From Erysipelothrix sp. (GTDB lineage: Bacteria > Bacillota_I > Bacilli_A > Erysipelotrichales > Erysipelotrichaceae), in assembly GCA_018335655.1 (NCBI GenBank), contig JAGXRX010000014.1, forward strand, positions 1 through 64,000: a stretch of 64,000 nt of DNA, read 5' to 3'. The notes below the pieces were generated by a model. That model saw only the letters and a list, made by a program, of their open reading frames with translations, was not told the DNA's origin and did no database searches. This document shows, piece by piece, positions 43,049-52,826 of the stretch (within the stretch, counting starts at the first letter, position 1; the number at the start of each line of letters is the position of its first letter). A program made the translations under genes and the position numbers.

Positions 43049-44392
43049 ATGCGAAATGAACCAAGTGTATTAGAAGCTAGTTTGCGAAAAGATACTTTCG
43101 ATGAAGTTAGTCTTGGTTTTAGCAAGCAACAAGTAATGGCAGAGGCCGATCGTTGTTTAAAATGTAAATCACAGCCCTGTGTCACAAGTTGTCCGGTTCA
43201 TGTTGATATTCCTACTTTTTTAGCACAAATCAAGCAAGATAAAGTTGATGATGCTTTAGCAACAATTCTAAAGACAAATCCTTTACCAGGAGTTTGTGGA
43301 CGGGTATGTCCACAAGAAAGCCAATGTGAAGCAGCTTGTGTTTTAACAAAGGTTAACAAAGCAGTCAACATCGGTCAATGTGAGCGTTATGTTGCTGATC
43401 ATGGTACGTGGACTTCAACAAAGAAAAAAGCAATCAATAAAAAAGTAGCAGTAGTGGGGGCAGGACCTGCCGGGATAGCATGTGCCTACACCTTAAGCAA
43501 TGCTGGAATTTCAGTTGATATTTATGATAGTTGGGACCAGATGGGTGGAGTACTACGCTATGGGATACCAGATTTTAGACTTCCAAAAGCAGTGGTTGAT
43601 CTAGAGATTGATCGCTTAATGAATGAATTGATTACCTTTAAGAAGAACACAGTAGTTGGTAAAACCATTACTTTAGATCAATTAAAACAACAACAAGTCG
43701 ATGCAATTTTTATAGCAAGTGGTGCAGGGTTACCTGAGTTTGTTGAAATGGAGCATAGTGATGCCATTGGTGTTTTTTCAGCAAATGAATTTCTCACAAG
43801 AATCAATACATTTTCAGCTCATTTAGATGATCATGATACACCTTTATATCCAATGAAAAAAACAATAGTTATTGGTGGTGGTAATGTTGCACTTGATGCT
43901 GCTCGTTGTGCTTTGCGCTTAAATGTTGATGTTTGCATTGCGTATCGAAGAACCATTAATCGTATGCCAGCTCGCTTAGCTGAGGTAGAGCATGCACTTG
44001 ATGAGGGTATTGAAGTTAAAGAATGTTTATCACCAAAAGCAGTAATTGTTGATGAACACTATAAGATGACTGGAATTTTATTTCAACCTACTAAATTTGT
44101 CATGGTTGATGGGAAAGAAAGAGTTGTGGAAGATGTTGAGCAACAACCAATTATTATCGAAGCAGATAGCTGCATCGTCGCTGTTGGAACAAGTCCAAAT
44201 CCATTATTTAACTCAACCTTACCACAGCTTAAACTGAATAAATGGCATTCAATTGAAGTGGATGAGCACTTAGAAAGTTCGATTCCAATGGTTTATGCTG
44301 GAGGCGATGCGGTGTTAGGGTCTGCTACAGTCATTGCAGCATTAGGACAAGGGAAAAAAGCAGCCTTAAGCATTATTGCGAAACTTTGTTAA
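43049..44392 (+). CDS. nfnB: Ferredoxin:NADP oxidoreductase subunit beta (NfnB/GltD-like)
   Basis: 447 residues. N-terminal clusters: CLKCKSQPCVTSCPVHVDIP and CGRVCPQESQCEAAC. FAD motif VAVVGAGPAGIACAY, then GGVLRYGIPDFRLPK, NADPH motif IVIGGGNVALDAAR and the C-terminal GGDAVLGSATVIAALGQGK. AGGTGG at 43035-43040 supports the ATG at 43049; a GTG within that site is an unlikely start. It is a distant paralog of the GltD half of the fusion at 37237. Confidence 0.92.
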   Translation: MRNEPSVLEASLRKDTFDEVSLGFSKQQVMAEADRCLKCKSQPCVTSCPVHVDIPTFLAQIKQDKVDDALATILKTNPLPGVCGRVCPQESQCEAACVLTKVNKAVNIGQCERYVADHGTWTSTKKKAINKKVAVVGAGPAGIACAYTLSNAGISVDIYDSWDQMGGVLRYGIPDFRLPKAVVDLEIDRLMNELITFKKNTVVGKTITLDQLKQQQVDAIFIASGAGLPEFVEMEHSDAIGVFSANEFLTRINTFSAHLDDHDTPLYPMKKTIVIGGGNVALDAARCALRLNVDVCIAYRRTINRMPARLAEVEHALDEGIEVKECLSPKAVIVDEHYKMTGILFQPTKFVMVDGKERVVEDVEQQPIIIEADSCIVAVGTSPNPLFNSTLPQLKLNKWHSIEVDEHLESSIPMVYAGGDAVLGSATVIAALGQGKKAALSIIAKLC

Positions 44393-44417
44393 TGTTAAGA
44401 CTACTATAGTAAGTATC

Positions 44418-44474
44418 TTCTGATATAGAGCGACAACACTGAGACCATGGGATTGAAACCATGGTTTTTTTGTG
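44418..44474 (+). repeat. tRNA-Leu terminator copy E, behind nfnB
   Basis: The hairpin part 44441-44474 matches the reference with two substitutions in the loop region. The spacer has a partial duplication: TTCTGATATAGAG, then 10-13 extra bases. The tRNA part is gone. It also serves as nfnB terminator. Confidence 0.8.
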
Positions 44475-44514
44475 TTTTTTGTGGATGACTTGTTATTACA
44501 GTTTAAGAGTATGT

Positions 44515-44700
44515 CTAATCTTTGTTTTTTATTAAAGGGAACATAAATACTAAACACGCAATAAAAAATATAATGCTTCCTATTAAGTTAATCCAGTCTT
44601 GCGAGAGAATACTTGAAATTATGTATAAAATACTGCATAGGACAAATAGGCCCCAACCAATTAATTGAATCTGTGTTGTGTTCGGTTTCTTTTTTAACAT
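44515..44700 (-). CDS. Small two-helix membrane protein
   Basis: 61 residues on the minus strand: MLKKKPNTTQIQLIGWGLFV, then two hydrophobic segments (LIGWGLFVLCSILYIISSIL and WINLIGSIIFFIACLVFMFP) and a short charged tail. It resembles small conserved membrane proteins of unknown function found next to transporters. GGGGAT lies 8 nt before the ATG. Confidence 0.65.
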   Translation of the reverse strand: MLKKKPNTTQIQLIGWGLFVLCSILYIISSILSQDWINLIGSIIFFIACLVFMFPLIKNKD

Positions 44701-45627
44701 CTTTGTGATCCCCTTTTTTTCATCTGCTTTAATATTTAATTGTAATCATTTCCCTATCTTTTATAAAAAAAAATTAGTACCATAACATAAAGTTTAATGA
44801 TTTATCATATGTTGCTTTTTAGCTGGTTAAATCATTTTTAAGCTCTGTCATTTGCTTTTCTCTATCTTGTGTTTATTCTTGTATGTGATCTAATTATAAT
44901 TGTGACATGGGTTGCAGTTAGTGATCTTGTGTAATCTCATCATTTATCCCATGATTTTGTAGCTCTCTATTTAACTATCTGTGTTTTGGCCTTTGCTAGA
45001 AACTATAGCATATCCTGGGTTCATAGGATTGTACATCTATGCAATATCTATACTCATGTATATACTGTGTTTGCATACCGTATATTCAAATTTTACACTT
45101 TTGTATCAATAAGTCAAAAAACTATTTAAACATTATTTTGTTTGTTTTGCACTTAAAGGAAATTTAATGGCTCATGATATTTCTATCAAGTAACTCTCTT
45201 AAAGTCAGAAATGGTGTATCGGAATTTTTCATAAAGAAAGATATATTAGAGGTACAACAGAAGTGTATCAAAATCTTTAAAACATACTGACAAATTCCTT
45301 CCATTTGTACTGAAAACAGCCTAATAATGTCATATTTTGACTATTTATCATATGTATGGACAATTATACTCAACACTTCAATTCTCTTCATCCACACCAT
45401 TCTGATACGTAGACTATGGGATCGAAACTATGGTTTTTTTGTGAAGTAAATATTGCATGAATGATTCAAACTACTATATGATGAATCTAAGATTAATATT
45501 GATGAAATTCCAATATGAAGTAATGGTTTTTAATAAAAGCAACTATCAGTTGACACATTTCCATAAATGTTGGTAGACAATGCAAGTGTTTTTTTATAGT
45601 ATGTTGGTAGAAAAGGGTGGTTCGATT
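44701..45627. other. Long non-coding, AT-rich stretch with copy D
   Basis: Besides copy D (45384-45443) I see no supported gene on either strand. The stretch is rich in stop codons and short hairpins. It may be decayed accessory DNA. Confidence 0.5.
45384..45443 (+). repeat. tRNA-Leu 3'-end/terminator copy D
   Basis: CTTCATCCACACCATTCTGA, the spacer and the hairpin are recognisable with about six substitutions from the reference. The stem changes keep pairing through G-U pairs. Confidence 0.85.
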
Positions 45628-46122
45628 ATGACAGAGAAAATATATAAACTAAGAAAAGAATTGAGCTTGACGCAAGATGAGTTTGGAGCAATGTTGTCGG
45701 TTTCAAGACAAGCGGTTTCAAAATGGGAGTTGGGTCAAAGCACTCCTGATCTTGCAACACTTCGAAAAATGAAGCAAGTGTTTAATGTTTCGTATGACGA
45801 GTTATTAGAGGATGATAAGATTATTGAGCATAATAGTGATTTGATAGTCAATTTAAGAAACAAACGAACCTTCTTTTACTACAGCATTATGTTAATAGTA
45901 ATCTCACTTCTATTTTTCTTGTATTATATAACCATTCGACTTAATGGTTACTATGATGGGTTTATATTAAAAACTCAATTTGAATTAATTCAATCTCAAC
46001 AAGGCTACGACTGGTTCTATTACTTTATTACGACTGGATTATTGGCGATTTCCACAACTACTTTCTTATTTGGATTATTGTTCATTTATCTGTCTCAAAG
46101 AAAAAACATTTCTAAGCATTAA
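45628..46122 (+). CDS. XRE-family regulator with two membrane segments
   Basis: 164 residues. The N-terminal HTH (IYKLRKELSLTQDEFGAMLSVSRQAVSKWELGQSTPDLATL) is followed by two membrane helices (FFYYSIMLIVISLLFFLYYI and FITTGLLAISTTTFLFGLLFIYL). HTH plus membrane tail is common in Bacillota and often encodes a self-regulated membrane or toxin-antitoxin related factor; no partner is evident. An AAGGGTGG site supports 45628 over an earlier in-frame ATG. Confidence 0.88.
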   Translation: MTEKIYKLRKELSLTQDEFGAMLSVSRQAVSKWELGQSTPDLATLRKMKQVFNVSYDELLEDDKIIEHNSDLIVNLRNKRTFFYYSIMLIVISLLFFLYYITIRLNGYYDGFILKTQFELIQSQQGYDWFYYFITTGLLAISTTTFLFGLLFIYLSQRKNISKH

Positions 46123-46147
46123 AAAGTCGTCTATAAAGACGATTTTT
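46121..46147 (+). terminator. Terminator after the XRE gene
   Basis: AAAAAGTCGTC-TATAAA-GACGATTTTT with one G-U pair. Confidence 0.8.
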
Positions 46148-46430
46148 CTTTGGTTTACACATCTACATAGGATGTATTATGTTGTTATTAAAACATCTAG
46201 TAATCTCAATAAATACTTGTTGAAACCCTATGGGAAGGATGCTATTATGATATTAACATACGGGGGAATAGGTATGAAGCAATCAAGGAATCATCTCATT
46301 CAACGATCAATAATGCGTTGTTTTTTTCGTTCTTTGATTGATAAAGCTTAGAATTATGATTCGACTTTAAAGATTAATTGATTTTTACTAATTAATTGAC
46401 AAAAGATCAATTTCCATTGAGAGGAATCCT
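46148..46430. other. Spacer before the CXCX2C protein gene
   Basis: A near-perfect inverted repeat (CAATCAAGGAA ... TTCTTTGATTG, about 46280-46342) encloses a 25-codon frame with a GGGGG-rich site. Neither is strong enough to call a gene. Confidence 0.35.
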
Positions 46431-46904
46431 ATGATAATTGCAATTGGGCATTACAAACTAGATGTTGACGTGAGTCGCACAAGAGCAGCTAACTCATTGC
46501 TTAAACCACCGAATCAAGAATGTGAATGCGATGTTTGTCAAAACTTTGCACCTTCAATTTCTAAAGCAGATTCTAAAATATTGGATTTTTTTGAGAGTTT
46601 TGGACTTGATCCAAAAAAAGCTTCTGAAGTCATGCAATATGGTCCAGTTAACAATGGCGAAATGTTGTGTGCAGGGTTATTTCATATTGTAGGCGAGATT
46701 ATTGAACTTAAAGAGAGTAATCGAAATGATAATGTGAAGATTAGTTCTTATGAAATTGATTCAGAAATTATACTCTCAGAAAGATTCAAAGTAGGATTTA
46801 CAAGTGATTGCTCTTTAGTTCCAGAAGCATTTCCTAAACCACACTTTCAATTAAATATTACAATTTTACTACCATGGGTAATGGATTATCCACCTGAAGA
46901 CTAA
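46431..46904 (+). CDS. Conserved hypothetical protein with CXCX2C motif
   Basis: 157 residues: MIIAIGHYKLDVDVSRTRAA, then CECDVCQNF (CXCX2C), SKILDFFESFGLDPKKASEVMQYGP, and a C-terminal beta part ending LLPWVMDYPPED. I recall similar uncharacterised proteins in clostridia with the same CXCX2C and a Phe-X-X-Cys-stop region, often as single genes. AGAGGAA precedes the ATG. Soluble, function unknown. Confidence 0.8.
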   Translation: MIIAIGHYKLDVDVSRTRAANSLLKPPNQECECDVCQNFAPSISKADSKILDFFESFGLDPKKASEVMQYGPVNNGEMLCAGLFHIVGEIIELKESNRNDNVKISSYEIDSEIILSERFKVGFTSDCSLVPEAFPKPHFQLNITILLPWVMDYPPED

Positions 46905-46969
46905 TTACAGAATATTGCAAATGATTTAGCTTTTACTCATAAAGATATCTTCATGGGGAGTAAAAAAAT

Positions 46970-47578
46970 ATGAAAAAAATCTTTACTATCATCACTATCA
47001 CTATAGCTATACCTATTGTGCTTATATTTGCGTTAGTCCTCTCATCAGAAGTAATAGGTGATTGGTATTTTGATAAGAATCAATTTGAGATGGCAGAATC
47101 ATCCTATGCTTTAAGTTACAGCTTTTACAGCAATTTCAGTAGTCTAGAAAAGTTATCTATTTCAGCACGCCTTCTAGATCATTATGAACTTCAAGTAGAA
47201 TATTTACCTATCTTGCTTAAAGAAGGAAAGGCTAGACTTAGTGATGTTGATTACAATCAGTTTCTAATTGATTATATTACTTCATTGTATTATGTTGGTC
47301 GTATAAGTGATTACAAAGTAGAATACCGCGCAAATATACATACATTGAAGCAAACAACAATTGGTCTACTTCCACTAGAACCATTGCTTTACGACATCAA
47401 TGCAACAAACGAAGATTTCATTTGGGCTACAGAAATATGTTATGAGTTACTTAATGGAACCGATAATAAGCATGTTAAGTCTGTCGTGTATTCAGTACTT
47501 TTCGATATCTATTCCAAACTTGGAGATGATCTAAAAGCTCAGGAGATGCTAGAACTATCTGAGAGTGTTGCGAAATAA
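46970..47578 (+). CDS. Hypothetical membrane-anchored helical-repeat protein
   Basis: 202 residues. One N-terminal membrane segment (IFTIITITIAIPIVLIFALVL) is followed by helices that look like TPR-type repeats (YFDKNQFEMAESSYALSYSF, LLDHYELQVEYLPILLKEGKARL, DIYSKLGDDLKAQEMLELSE). A GGGGAG site precedes the ATG. Family not recognised. It could be an outward-facing scaffold. Confidence 0.75.
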   Translation: MKKIFTIITITIAIPIVLIFALVLSSEVIGDWYFDKNQFEMAESSYALSYSFYSNFSSLEKLSISARLLDHYELQVEYLPILLKEGKARLSDVDYNQFLIDYITSLYYVGRISDYKVEYRANIHTLKQTTIGLLPLEPLLYDINATNEDFIWATEICYELLNGTDNKHVKSVVYSVLFDIYSKLGDDLKAQEMLELSESVAK

Positions 47579-47730
47579 GTTTATTGATGGTATATAAATA
47601 ACTTTTCTTATTCATTATTTAATGAGGTTTAGAAATGTGTTGAAAACTAACTATTGTTCAATTCCCTCGACGATAAATTGGGGATTAGATAATACTTTAC
47701 ATTTAAAAGTAAAGACATAAAGGAGAAAAA

Positions 47731-48315
47731 ATGCCACAAGAAGAAAACGTATTCCAGTCAAAAGGGATCCAAGATAATGATTTAATGTCATATTTGCTTG
47801 CTTCATATAGAGATAAAAAGATTATTCTTGTTTATACAAATATTGATAGGACGGATTTCTTTTCAGCGGGAATAGTATCTGAAATATTCGATAATGAGGT
47901 TATAATCAACCACTATCTACCAAATGGCAAATATGATGGTTTTATAGTTAAGCAAATATCAAGTATTTACAAAGTCATAGCAGAATCAAAATACGTAAAG
48001 AAAATAGAAAAACTAAGCGAAATAGAAGAAGTAAAACATGATAAACTACGAAGAATTAAGAACGATGGGGTTTTAACTTTATTAACGTATGCATATGAAA
48101 CTAAAAAAGTTGTGAGTATCGAATTATTTGAAAGTGATAATGAAGATGCAGTTGGGTTTGTTACTCAGATTAATGATAAATATTGCACTATATCATTACT
48201 TAGTGACTACGGAGAAAATGATGGAGTAACGATATTTAATATTGAGGATATTTCACACTTAGCGTGTGATTCAGACGATGAATATGTTCTTAAGCAGTTA
48301 CATGAACATTTGTAG
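47731..48315 (+). CDS. Hypothetical protein with two tandem beta-barrel-like repeats
   Basis: 194 residues built from an internal duplication. Repeat 1 contains KKIILVYTNIDRTDFFSAGI, EVIINHYLPNGKYDGFIVK and ISSIYKV. Repeat 2 contains KKVVSIELF, DAVGFVTQI, YCTISLLSDYGENDGVTIF and IEDISHLACDSDDEYVLKQL. The PYG.xDG pattern resembles small Sm/SH3-like domains in uncharacterised Bacillota proteins. AAAGGAG precedes the ATG. Confidence 0.78.
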   Translation: MPQEENVFQSKGIQDNDLMSYLLASYRDKKIILVYTNIDRTDFFSAGIVSEIFDNEVIINHYLPNGKYDGFIVKQISSIYKVIAESKYVKKIEKLSEIEEVKHDKLRRIKNDGVLTLLTYAYETKKVVSIELFESDNEDAVGFVTQINDKYCTISLLSDYGENDGVTIFNIEDISHLACDSDDEYVLKQLHEHL

Positions 48316-48352
48316 AATACTTGGCGTAAAAACACAATATGATTAGTAAGAA

Positions 48353-49201
48353 TTAAATGCTTTCTCTAACCCAAGTAAATGCGTAGTACATATTTAAAGG
48401 TAGTTCACTAAAAGGATTTAGGTCAAAACTAAACTGACCATTAATACCTACTTCTTTCATAGCTAAGTCAAAATGAGCTGCCGCAATACCGATATCAATT
48501 CTTTGAATATCATATGGGAATACCTGGCTATAGCCAGGTTCTTTATATTCAAAGAAATGGAAATTATTATTCTCTATCACAATTCTCCAAGGTTGCTTAT
48601 TTGAAGCAGATGGTCCTAAGCGAATCATTTCTAAGGCAAAAGCATAGTCATTTGCTGTGTTTTGTCTTAGTGATGTATTAAAGTCATTTAAAAAGAATAA
48701 CTGATCCCATGGTTTTCGCTTATCAGCATTAATGATTTTTCTCATTGCGATTTCAGTTACGTGTCGAGTGGGTTGTGCATAACCAATAGGAGTAATCGCT
48801 GGAAACATCTCATCACTTTCAATGTTCATAACTTTTGAAAATCCTTTGCGATCAAAAGTTCCACCTAACCAACAAGTACCAAGACCTAGATGCGCTAAAT
48901 ATAGAATTAATACTTCCATTTCATAACCGAGGGCTTCTAAAGAATAAGGTTCTAGTTTTATACTTGCACCAATGTATTGACTTGCCCCTTTAATGACACC
49001 ATAAGTTCCAAGTTTTTGAGGTTGCTGTGTGTCATTAAAGTTTAGAAAGTGATACTTAACTTTCACATTAAATGGATTACTAAGATTTTGAATGAAGTTC
49101 TTAATATTAATAATTGTTTCTTCATTAATGGATTGTGAGGTGTAGTTTCTAACACTAACTCGCTTACTAATAGTATCTTTCACATCAAATAGATTGTTCA
49201 T
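48353..49201 (-). CDS. Nitroreductase-family protein (TM-nitroreductase type)
   Basis: 282 residues on the minus strand. The N-terminal SKRVSVRNYTSQSINEE and central YLAHLGLGTCWLGGTFDRKGF and GPSASNKQPWRIVI are the FMN-binding blocks. The length and duplicated layout fit the putative TM-nitroreductase group. It likely reduces nitro or quinone substrates with NAD(P)H. AAAGGAG precedes its ATG at 49201. Confidence 0.88.
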   Translation of the reverse strand: MNNLFDVKDTISKRVSVRNYTSQSINEETIINIKNFIQNLSNPFNVKVKYHFLNFNDTQQPQKLGTYGVIKGASQYIGASIKLEPYSLEALGYEMEVLILYLAHLGLGTCWLGGTFDRKGFSKVMNIESDEMFPAITPIGYAQPTRHVTEIAMRKIINADKRKPWDQLFFLNDFNTSLRQNTANDYAFALEMIRLGPSASNKQPWRIVIENNNFHFFEYKEPGYSQVFPYDIQRIDIGIAAAHFDLAMKEVGINGQFSFDLNPFSELPLNMYYAFTWVRESI

Positions 49202-49622
49202 TTTTAACTCCTTTATGAGTTTATATCTTTTTCATTGTCTATTTCTATTCTATCACTAATATGATTCCGAATATTATCTTTAACTATTAATTCTAGTTAG
49301 TCTCGAAACACTCCAAATTGAGTTTCTCCTCATAGACCATTTACCAAAGCAACCAATGGATTAAGTTCATTGAATTAAATACTAAAGTATCTTTTTATCA
49401 TATTTCGATAAAAAATGCTAAAATCCACAATTATTGGATTGCGTTGATTTAACGTTATCTACCACACCAAAAGATGCAAAAACATAGGGATGATACTTAT
49501 AATAAACAGTACACTTTGTAAATATATGTGTAACAGGATGAATGACCGGTATAGTTTTATATATATGTTATAGTTTTTACATACATATAAATGAATAAAT
49601 TTATAAGTAAAAGGAGATTAGT
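49202..49622. other. Divergent intergenic region
   Basis: AT-rich and without a gene. It must contain promoters for the nitroreductase (-) and the sulfur operon (+). A possible -10 (TATAGT at about 49551) and an ACCGGT palindrome at 49544-49549 are visible. Confidence 0.4.
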
Positions 49623-50975
49623 ATGTACTTTAAAAAAATTGAAACAGAAGGTCTTGCACATTATTCGTACATGATTGGGGAAGGTGATGAAATTGCCGTA
49701 ATCGATCCAATGAGAGATGTTGAAGTGTACATGCATGAGGCTAGAAAAGCTGGGAAGAGAATTAAATACATTCTAGAAACTCATCGAAATGAAGATTACA
49801 TTAGTGGGTCAAGAGAATTAGCACATTATACTGACGCAATGGTTTATATCTCTGATCATGAAGATTTAGGACACGTGTATGGTAAAAAGATTAGAGATGG
49901 TTTTGAACTTGAAGTTGGATCACTTACCCTTAGAGCAATTCACACACCAGGTCATACTTTAGGGCATTTAAGTTTTGCGTTATATGAAGAAGATAAAACA
50001 AAAGCATACATGGTTTTCTCAGGAGACAGTTTGTTTATGGGTGACTTTGGAAGAACTGACTTTTATGGTGAAGAAAATCTAATTAAAATGACAGAGCATA
50101 TGTATAAAACTGTATTTGAAAAATTACTACCACTAGGAGATCATGTCCTTTTATGTCCCGCACATGGTGCAGGATCGGCATGTGGAGATTCTTTAGATGA
50201 TCGACCTTACTCATCCTTAGGATATGAAAAAGCAACAAACAAACTTTTAAAAGTAAAATCTAAAGAAGAATTTGTAAAGAAATTTGCAAGTATGAGAGAT
50301 CGACCAAACTACTTTGAACATATGAAAGTCTTAAATGTAAAAGGAACTGATTATGTTGGTAATACCGTTGCACTAAATACATTGACGGTTAAAGAAATTG
50401 TAAAAATGAAGGATGATGTATTGCTACTGGATGCTAGAACTAAAGAAGGTTTTATTGGTGGTCATATCCCAGGATCTGTATACCTTCCAAAGAATAACCT
50501 AATTAGTTTTATGGGATCGTCTTATCCTGTAGATAGCAAATTAGTCTTCCTAATTGATAAAGAAATGGGAGAGATGGAAGAAATTTACTGGTACTGTCGC
50601 AGAATTGGTTTTGACAACATTATAGGATACTTGCCAGATAGTATTGAAATGTGGCAAGAAAATGGTCATAAGATCGAACAGCTTCCGACCATCTCAGCAA
50701 AAAAATACAAGAAAATGAAAAAAGATAATGACTTCATCCTCTTGGATATTAGAAACATTGATGAAATGGAAAAAGAAGATCCAGATGAAAATAAAATGAG
50801 TATATCATTTACGACTTTATTTGAAGACTTTAATAAGTTAAATAAAGATAAGACAATATACGTTCTTTGCGCTTCTGGTAACAGAGCAACAACCGCAACT
50901 TCGTTTTTAAGATTAAAAGGATTTAATGCGGTTGTGATAACTGGTGGAGCAGAAATGTACAGAAATTTTGTATGA
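49623..50975 (+). CDS. Metallo-beta-lactamase-fold and double-rhodanese protein (persulfide dioxygenase-like)
   Basis: 450 residues. Residues 1-240 are an MBL fold with ETHRNEDYISGS, HTPGHTLGH, FSGDSLFMGDFGRTDF and CPAHGAGSACG, the layout of persulfide dioxygenase/CstB proteins. The metal motif HXHXDH reads HRNEDY, so one His is Asn and another Tyr. Two rhodanese domains follow: the first (LLLDARTKEGFIGGHIPGSVYLP) lacks a catalytic Cys; the second has VLCASGNRATT with the Cys. It probably handles persulfides or thiosulfate. AAAGGAG precedes the ATG. First gene of a sulfur operon. Confidence 0.88.
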   Translation: MYFKKIETEGLAHYSYMIGEGDEIAVIDPMRDVEVYMHEARKAGKRIKYILETHRNEDYISGSRELAHYTDAMVYISDHEDLGHVYGKKIRDGFELEVGSLTLRAIHTPGHTLGHLSFALYEEDKTKAYMVFSGDSLFMGDFGRTDFYGEENLIKMTEHMYKTVFEKLLPLGDHVLLCPAHGAGSACGDSLDDRPYSSLGYEKATNKLLKVKSKEEFVKKFASMRDRPNYFEHMKVLNVKGTDYVGNTVALNTLTVKEIVKMKDDVLLLDARTKEGFIGGHIPGSVYLPKNNLISFMGSSYPVDSKLVFLIDKEMGEMEEIYWYCRRIGFDNIIGYLPDSIEMWQENGHKIEQLPTISAKKYKKMKKDNDFILLDIRNIDEMEKEDPDENKMSISFTTLFEDFNKLNKDKTIYVLCASGNRATTATSFLRLKGFNAVVITGGAEMYRNFV

Positions 50976-51013
50976 GTATGAACTAGTTTGCACTAGAGCA
51001 CAGTAGGTAAGCT

Positions 51014-52801
51014 ATGAACATGGATGTGATCATTGTATTTGTCATATTAGTTGCAGCAATGATTATGTTTTCCACGGAGAGAATAAGAAATGACGTGGCA
51101 TCGATAATCATAATGCTTTCTTTAGCATGGACAAAAGTTATCGACATTGATCAAGTCTTTATTGGTTTTTCATCAAATGCGGTCATCGCTATTATCGGTG
51201 TCATGATTATTGGTTATGGAATAGAAAAAACAGGCATCATGAACGATTTAGCCAATATGATTATTCAAAAGGTTGGGTCTAAAGAAAATATTATTGTAGC
51301 AACGATAATGGCTTTAACCGGAGTAATATCATCGTTTTTGCAAAACATCGGTGCAGTAGCTTTATTCTTACCAGCAGTTAAAAAAATAAGTAGCAAATCA
51401 GGGGTCAATTCACAACGACTCATTATGCCAATGGCTTTCTCTGGAATTCTTGGAGGAACGCTTACTTTGGTTGCTTCAGGTCCACTTATAATCCTAAACG
51501 ATTTACTTTCGGAAGGTGGACTTGAGGCATATGGTATGTTTAGTGTAACTCCTATTGGTATAGGACTTCTAATAACAGGGATATTGTATTTTTTCTTCTT
51601 TTCAAAGATTGTCTTACCAAGTAAAGATAAAGAAGCTAACACAAGTGTGGATAAACTCTCAGACATTTATGATCTTCCTAATAAAATATATGAAGTAGAT
51701 ATTGAGAGTAACAATGAGCTTGTTGGAAAAACCATTGAAGAACTTAACATATGGAATGAATATGGAATTCATATACTAGCAATTTCAGAATCAGACAGTA
51801 AAGTCTATATACCGTGGCGTGAAACCACATTTAAACAAGGACAAACCTTAGCACTATTTGGTGAAGAAGAAGAGATTGATAAGTTTTTCAATACCTTTGA
51901 CATGAAACCTAAAGAACACTTGGTTGTCTTTAAAGAACTTAGTGATGATGAGGAAGCAGGATTCGCGGAAATCATACTCCTTTCTGATTCGAGTCTAAGA
52001 GGTAAAACCTTAAAAGAAATTGCACTGAGGAAAAACTACAAGATTGAACCTATTATCTATTTTGATAATGATGCTAAGCGTTTGTCCTTTGTGGATTGGC
52101 AACTCCAACCAGGACTTAAGGTTATTGTCTTTGGTCGGTGGGCAGATCTTGCGCGACTTAAAGAATCAAAAGAATTTGTGGTCATTAGTCAGATAAAAAC
52201 TCCTGAAAGTAACTCAAGAGCAAACAAAAAGATTCCTGCTTTAATAATTCTAGCAGGAGCAATTGTTTCGATACTATTTGGGGTACCACTACCAGTGAGT
52301 TTTCTTACTGCAGCTATCCTAATGCTCTTCACAAAAGTTATTCTCAAGGAAGAATTATACAAAGCCATTGATTGGAAGACGGTCTTCTTACTTGCAGGAT
52401 TAATACCTTTAGGTATTGCCTTTGATCAAAGTGGTGCAGCAAGTCTTGTGGCGGAAACAATCATAAGTATCATTGAGTCATGGCCTGTTCCATTAATCTT
52501 ACTTGCAATAGGTTTAATAACATCTTTCTTTTCACTATTTATGTCAAATGTTGCCGCTACGGTGTTACTAGTGCCATTAATCTTAATAATGGGAGAGAGC
52601 TTTGGTCTTGATCCTCGAGGTCTTGCACTATTTGTGGCAGTGACAGCTTCAAATTCATTTATATTACCAACTCATCAAGTGAATGCGTATGTTATGACAG
52701 CGGGTAATTATAAGAATTCAGATTTCATCAAAGCGGGAGGAATCATGAGTATACTCTTTCTTCTTGTGTCAACCGCGATTATCTACTTGCTTTATATTTA
52801 A
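51014..52801 (+). CDS. SLC13/DASS-type permease with two RCK_C domains
   Basis: 595 residues. N-terminal membrane segments (VIIVFVILVAAMIMFSTERIRNDVASIIIML) and a hairpin SSFLQNIGAVALFLPA are followed by two TrkA-C/RCK_C domains (about residues 215-290 and 300-385). A second membrane half contains SNVAATVLLVPLI and TASNSFILPTHQVNAYVM. This is the arrangement of SLC13-like sulfate or dicarboxylate carriers. Its position between a persulfide enzyme and YeeE proteins suggests a sulfur oxyanion. Confidence 0.85.
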   Translation: MNMDVIIVFVILVAAMIMFSTERIRNDVASIIIMLSLAWTKVIDIDQVFIGFSSNAVIAIIGVMIIGYGIEKTGIMNDLANMIIQKVGSKENIIVATIMALTGVISSFLQNIGAVALFLPAVKKISSKSGVNSQRLIMPMAFSGILGGTLTLVASGPLIILNDLLSEGGLEAYGMFSVTPIGIGLLITGILYFFFFSKIVLPSKDKEANTSVDKLSDIYDLPNKIYEVDIESNNELVGKTIEELNIWNEYGIHILAISESDSKVYIPWRETTFKQGQTLALFGEEEEIDKFFNTFDMKPKEHLVVFKELSDDEEAGFAEIILLSDSSLRGKTLKEIALRKNYKIEPIIYFDNDAKRLSFVDWQLQPGLKVIVFGRWADLARLKESKEFVVISQIKTPESNSRANKKIPALIILAGAIVSILFGVPLPVSFLTAAILMLFTKVILKEELYKAIDWKTVFLLAGLIPLGIAFDQSGAASLVAETIISIIESWPVPLILLAIGLITSFFSLFMSNVAATVLLVPLILIMGESFGLDPRGLALFVAVTASNSFILPTHQVNAYVMTAGNYKNSDFIKAGGIMSILFLLVSTAIIYLLYI

Positions 52802-52826
52802 AACTTCTTTGAAAGGAGGATAATTA

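Noticed and set aside
46070-46351. 93-codon frame behind the XRE gene
   Set aside because: It begins inside the XRE gene in another frame, crosses its terminator, and has no protein-like composition.
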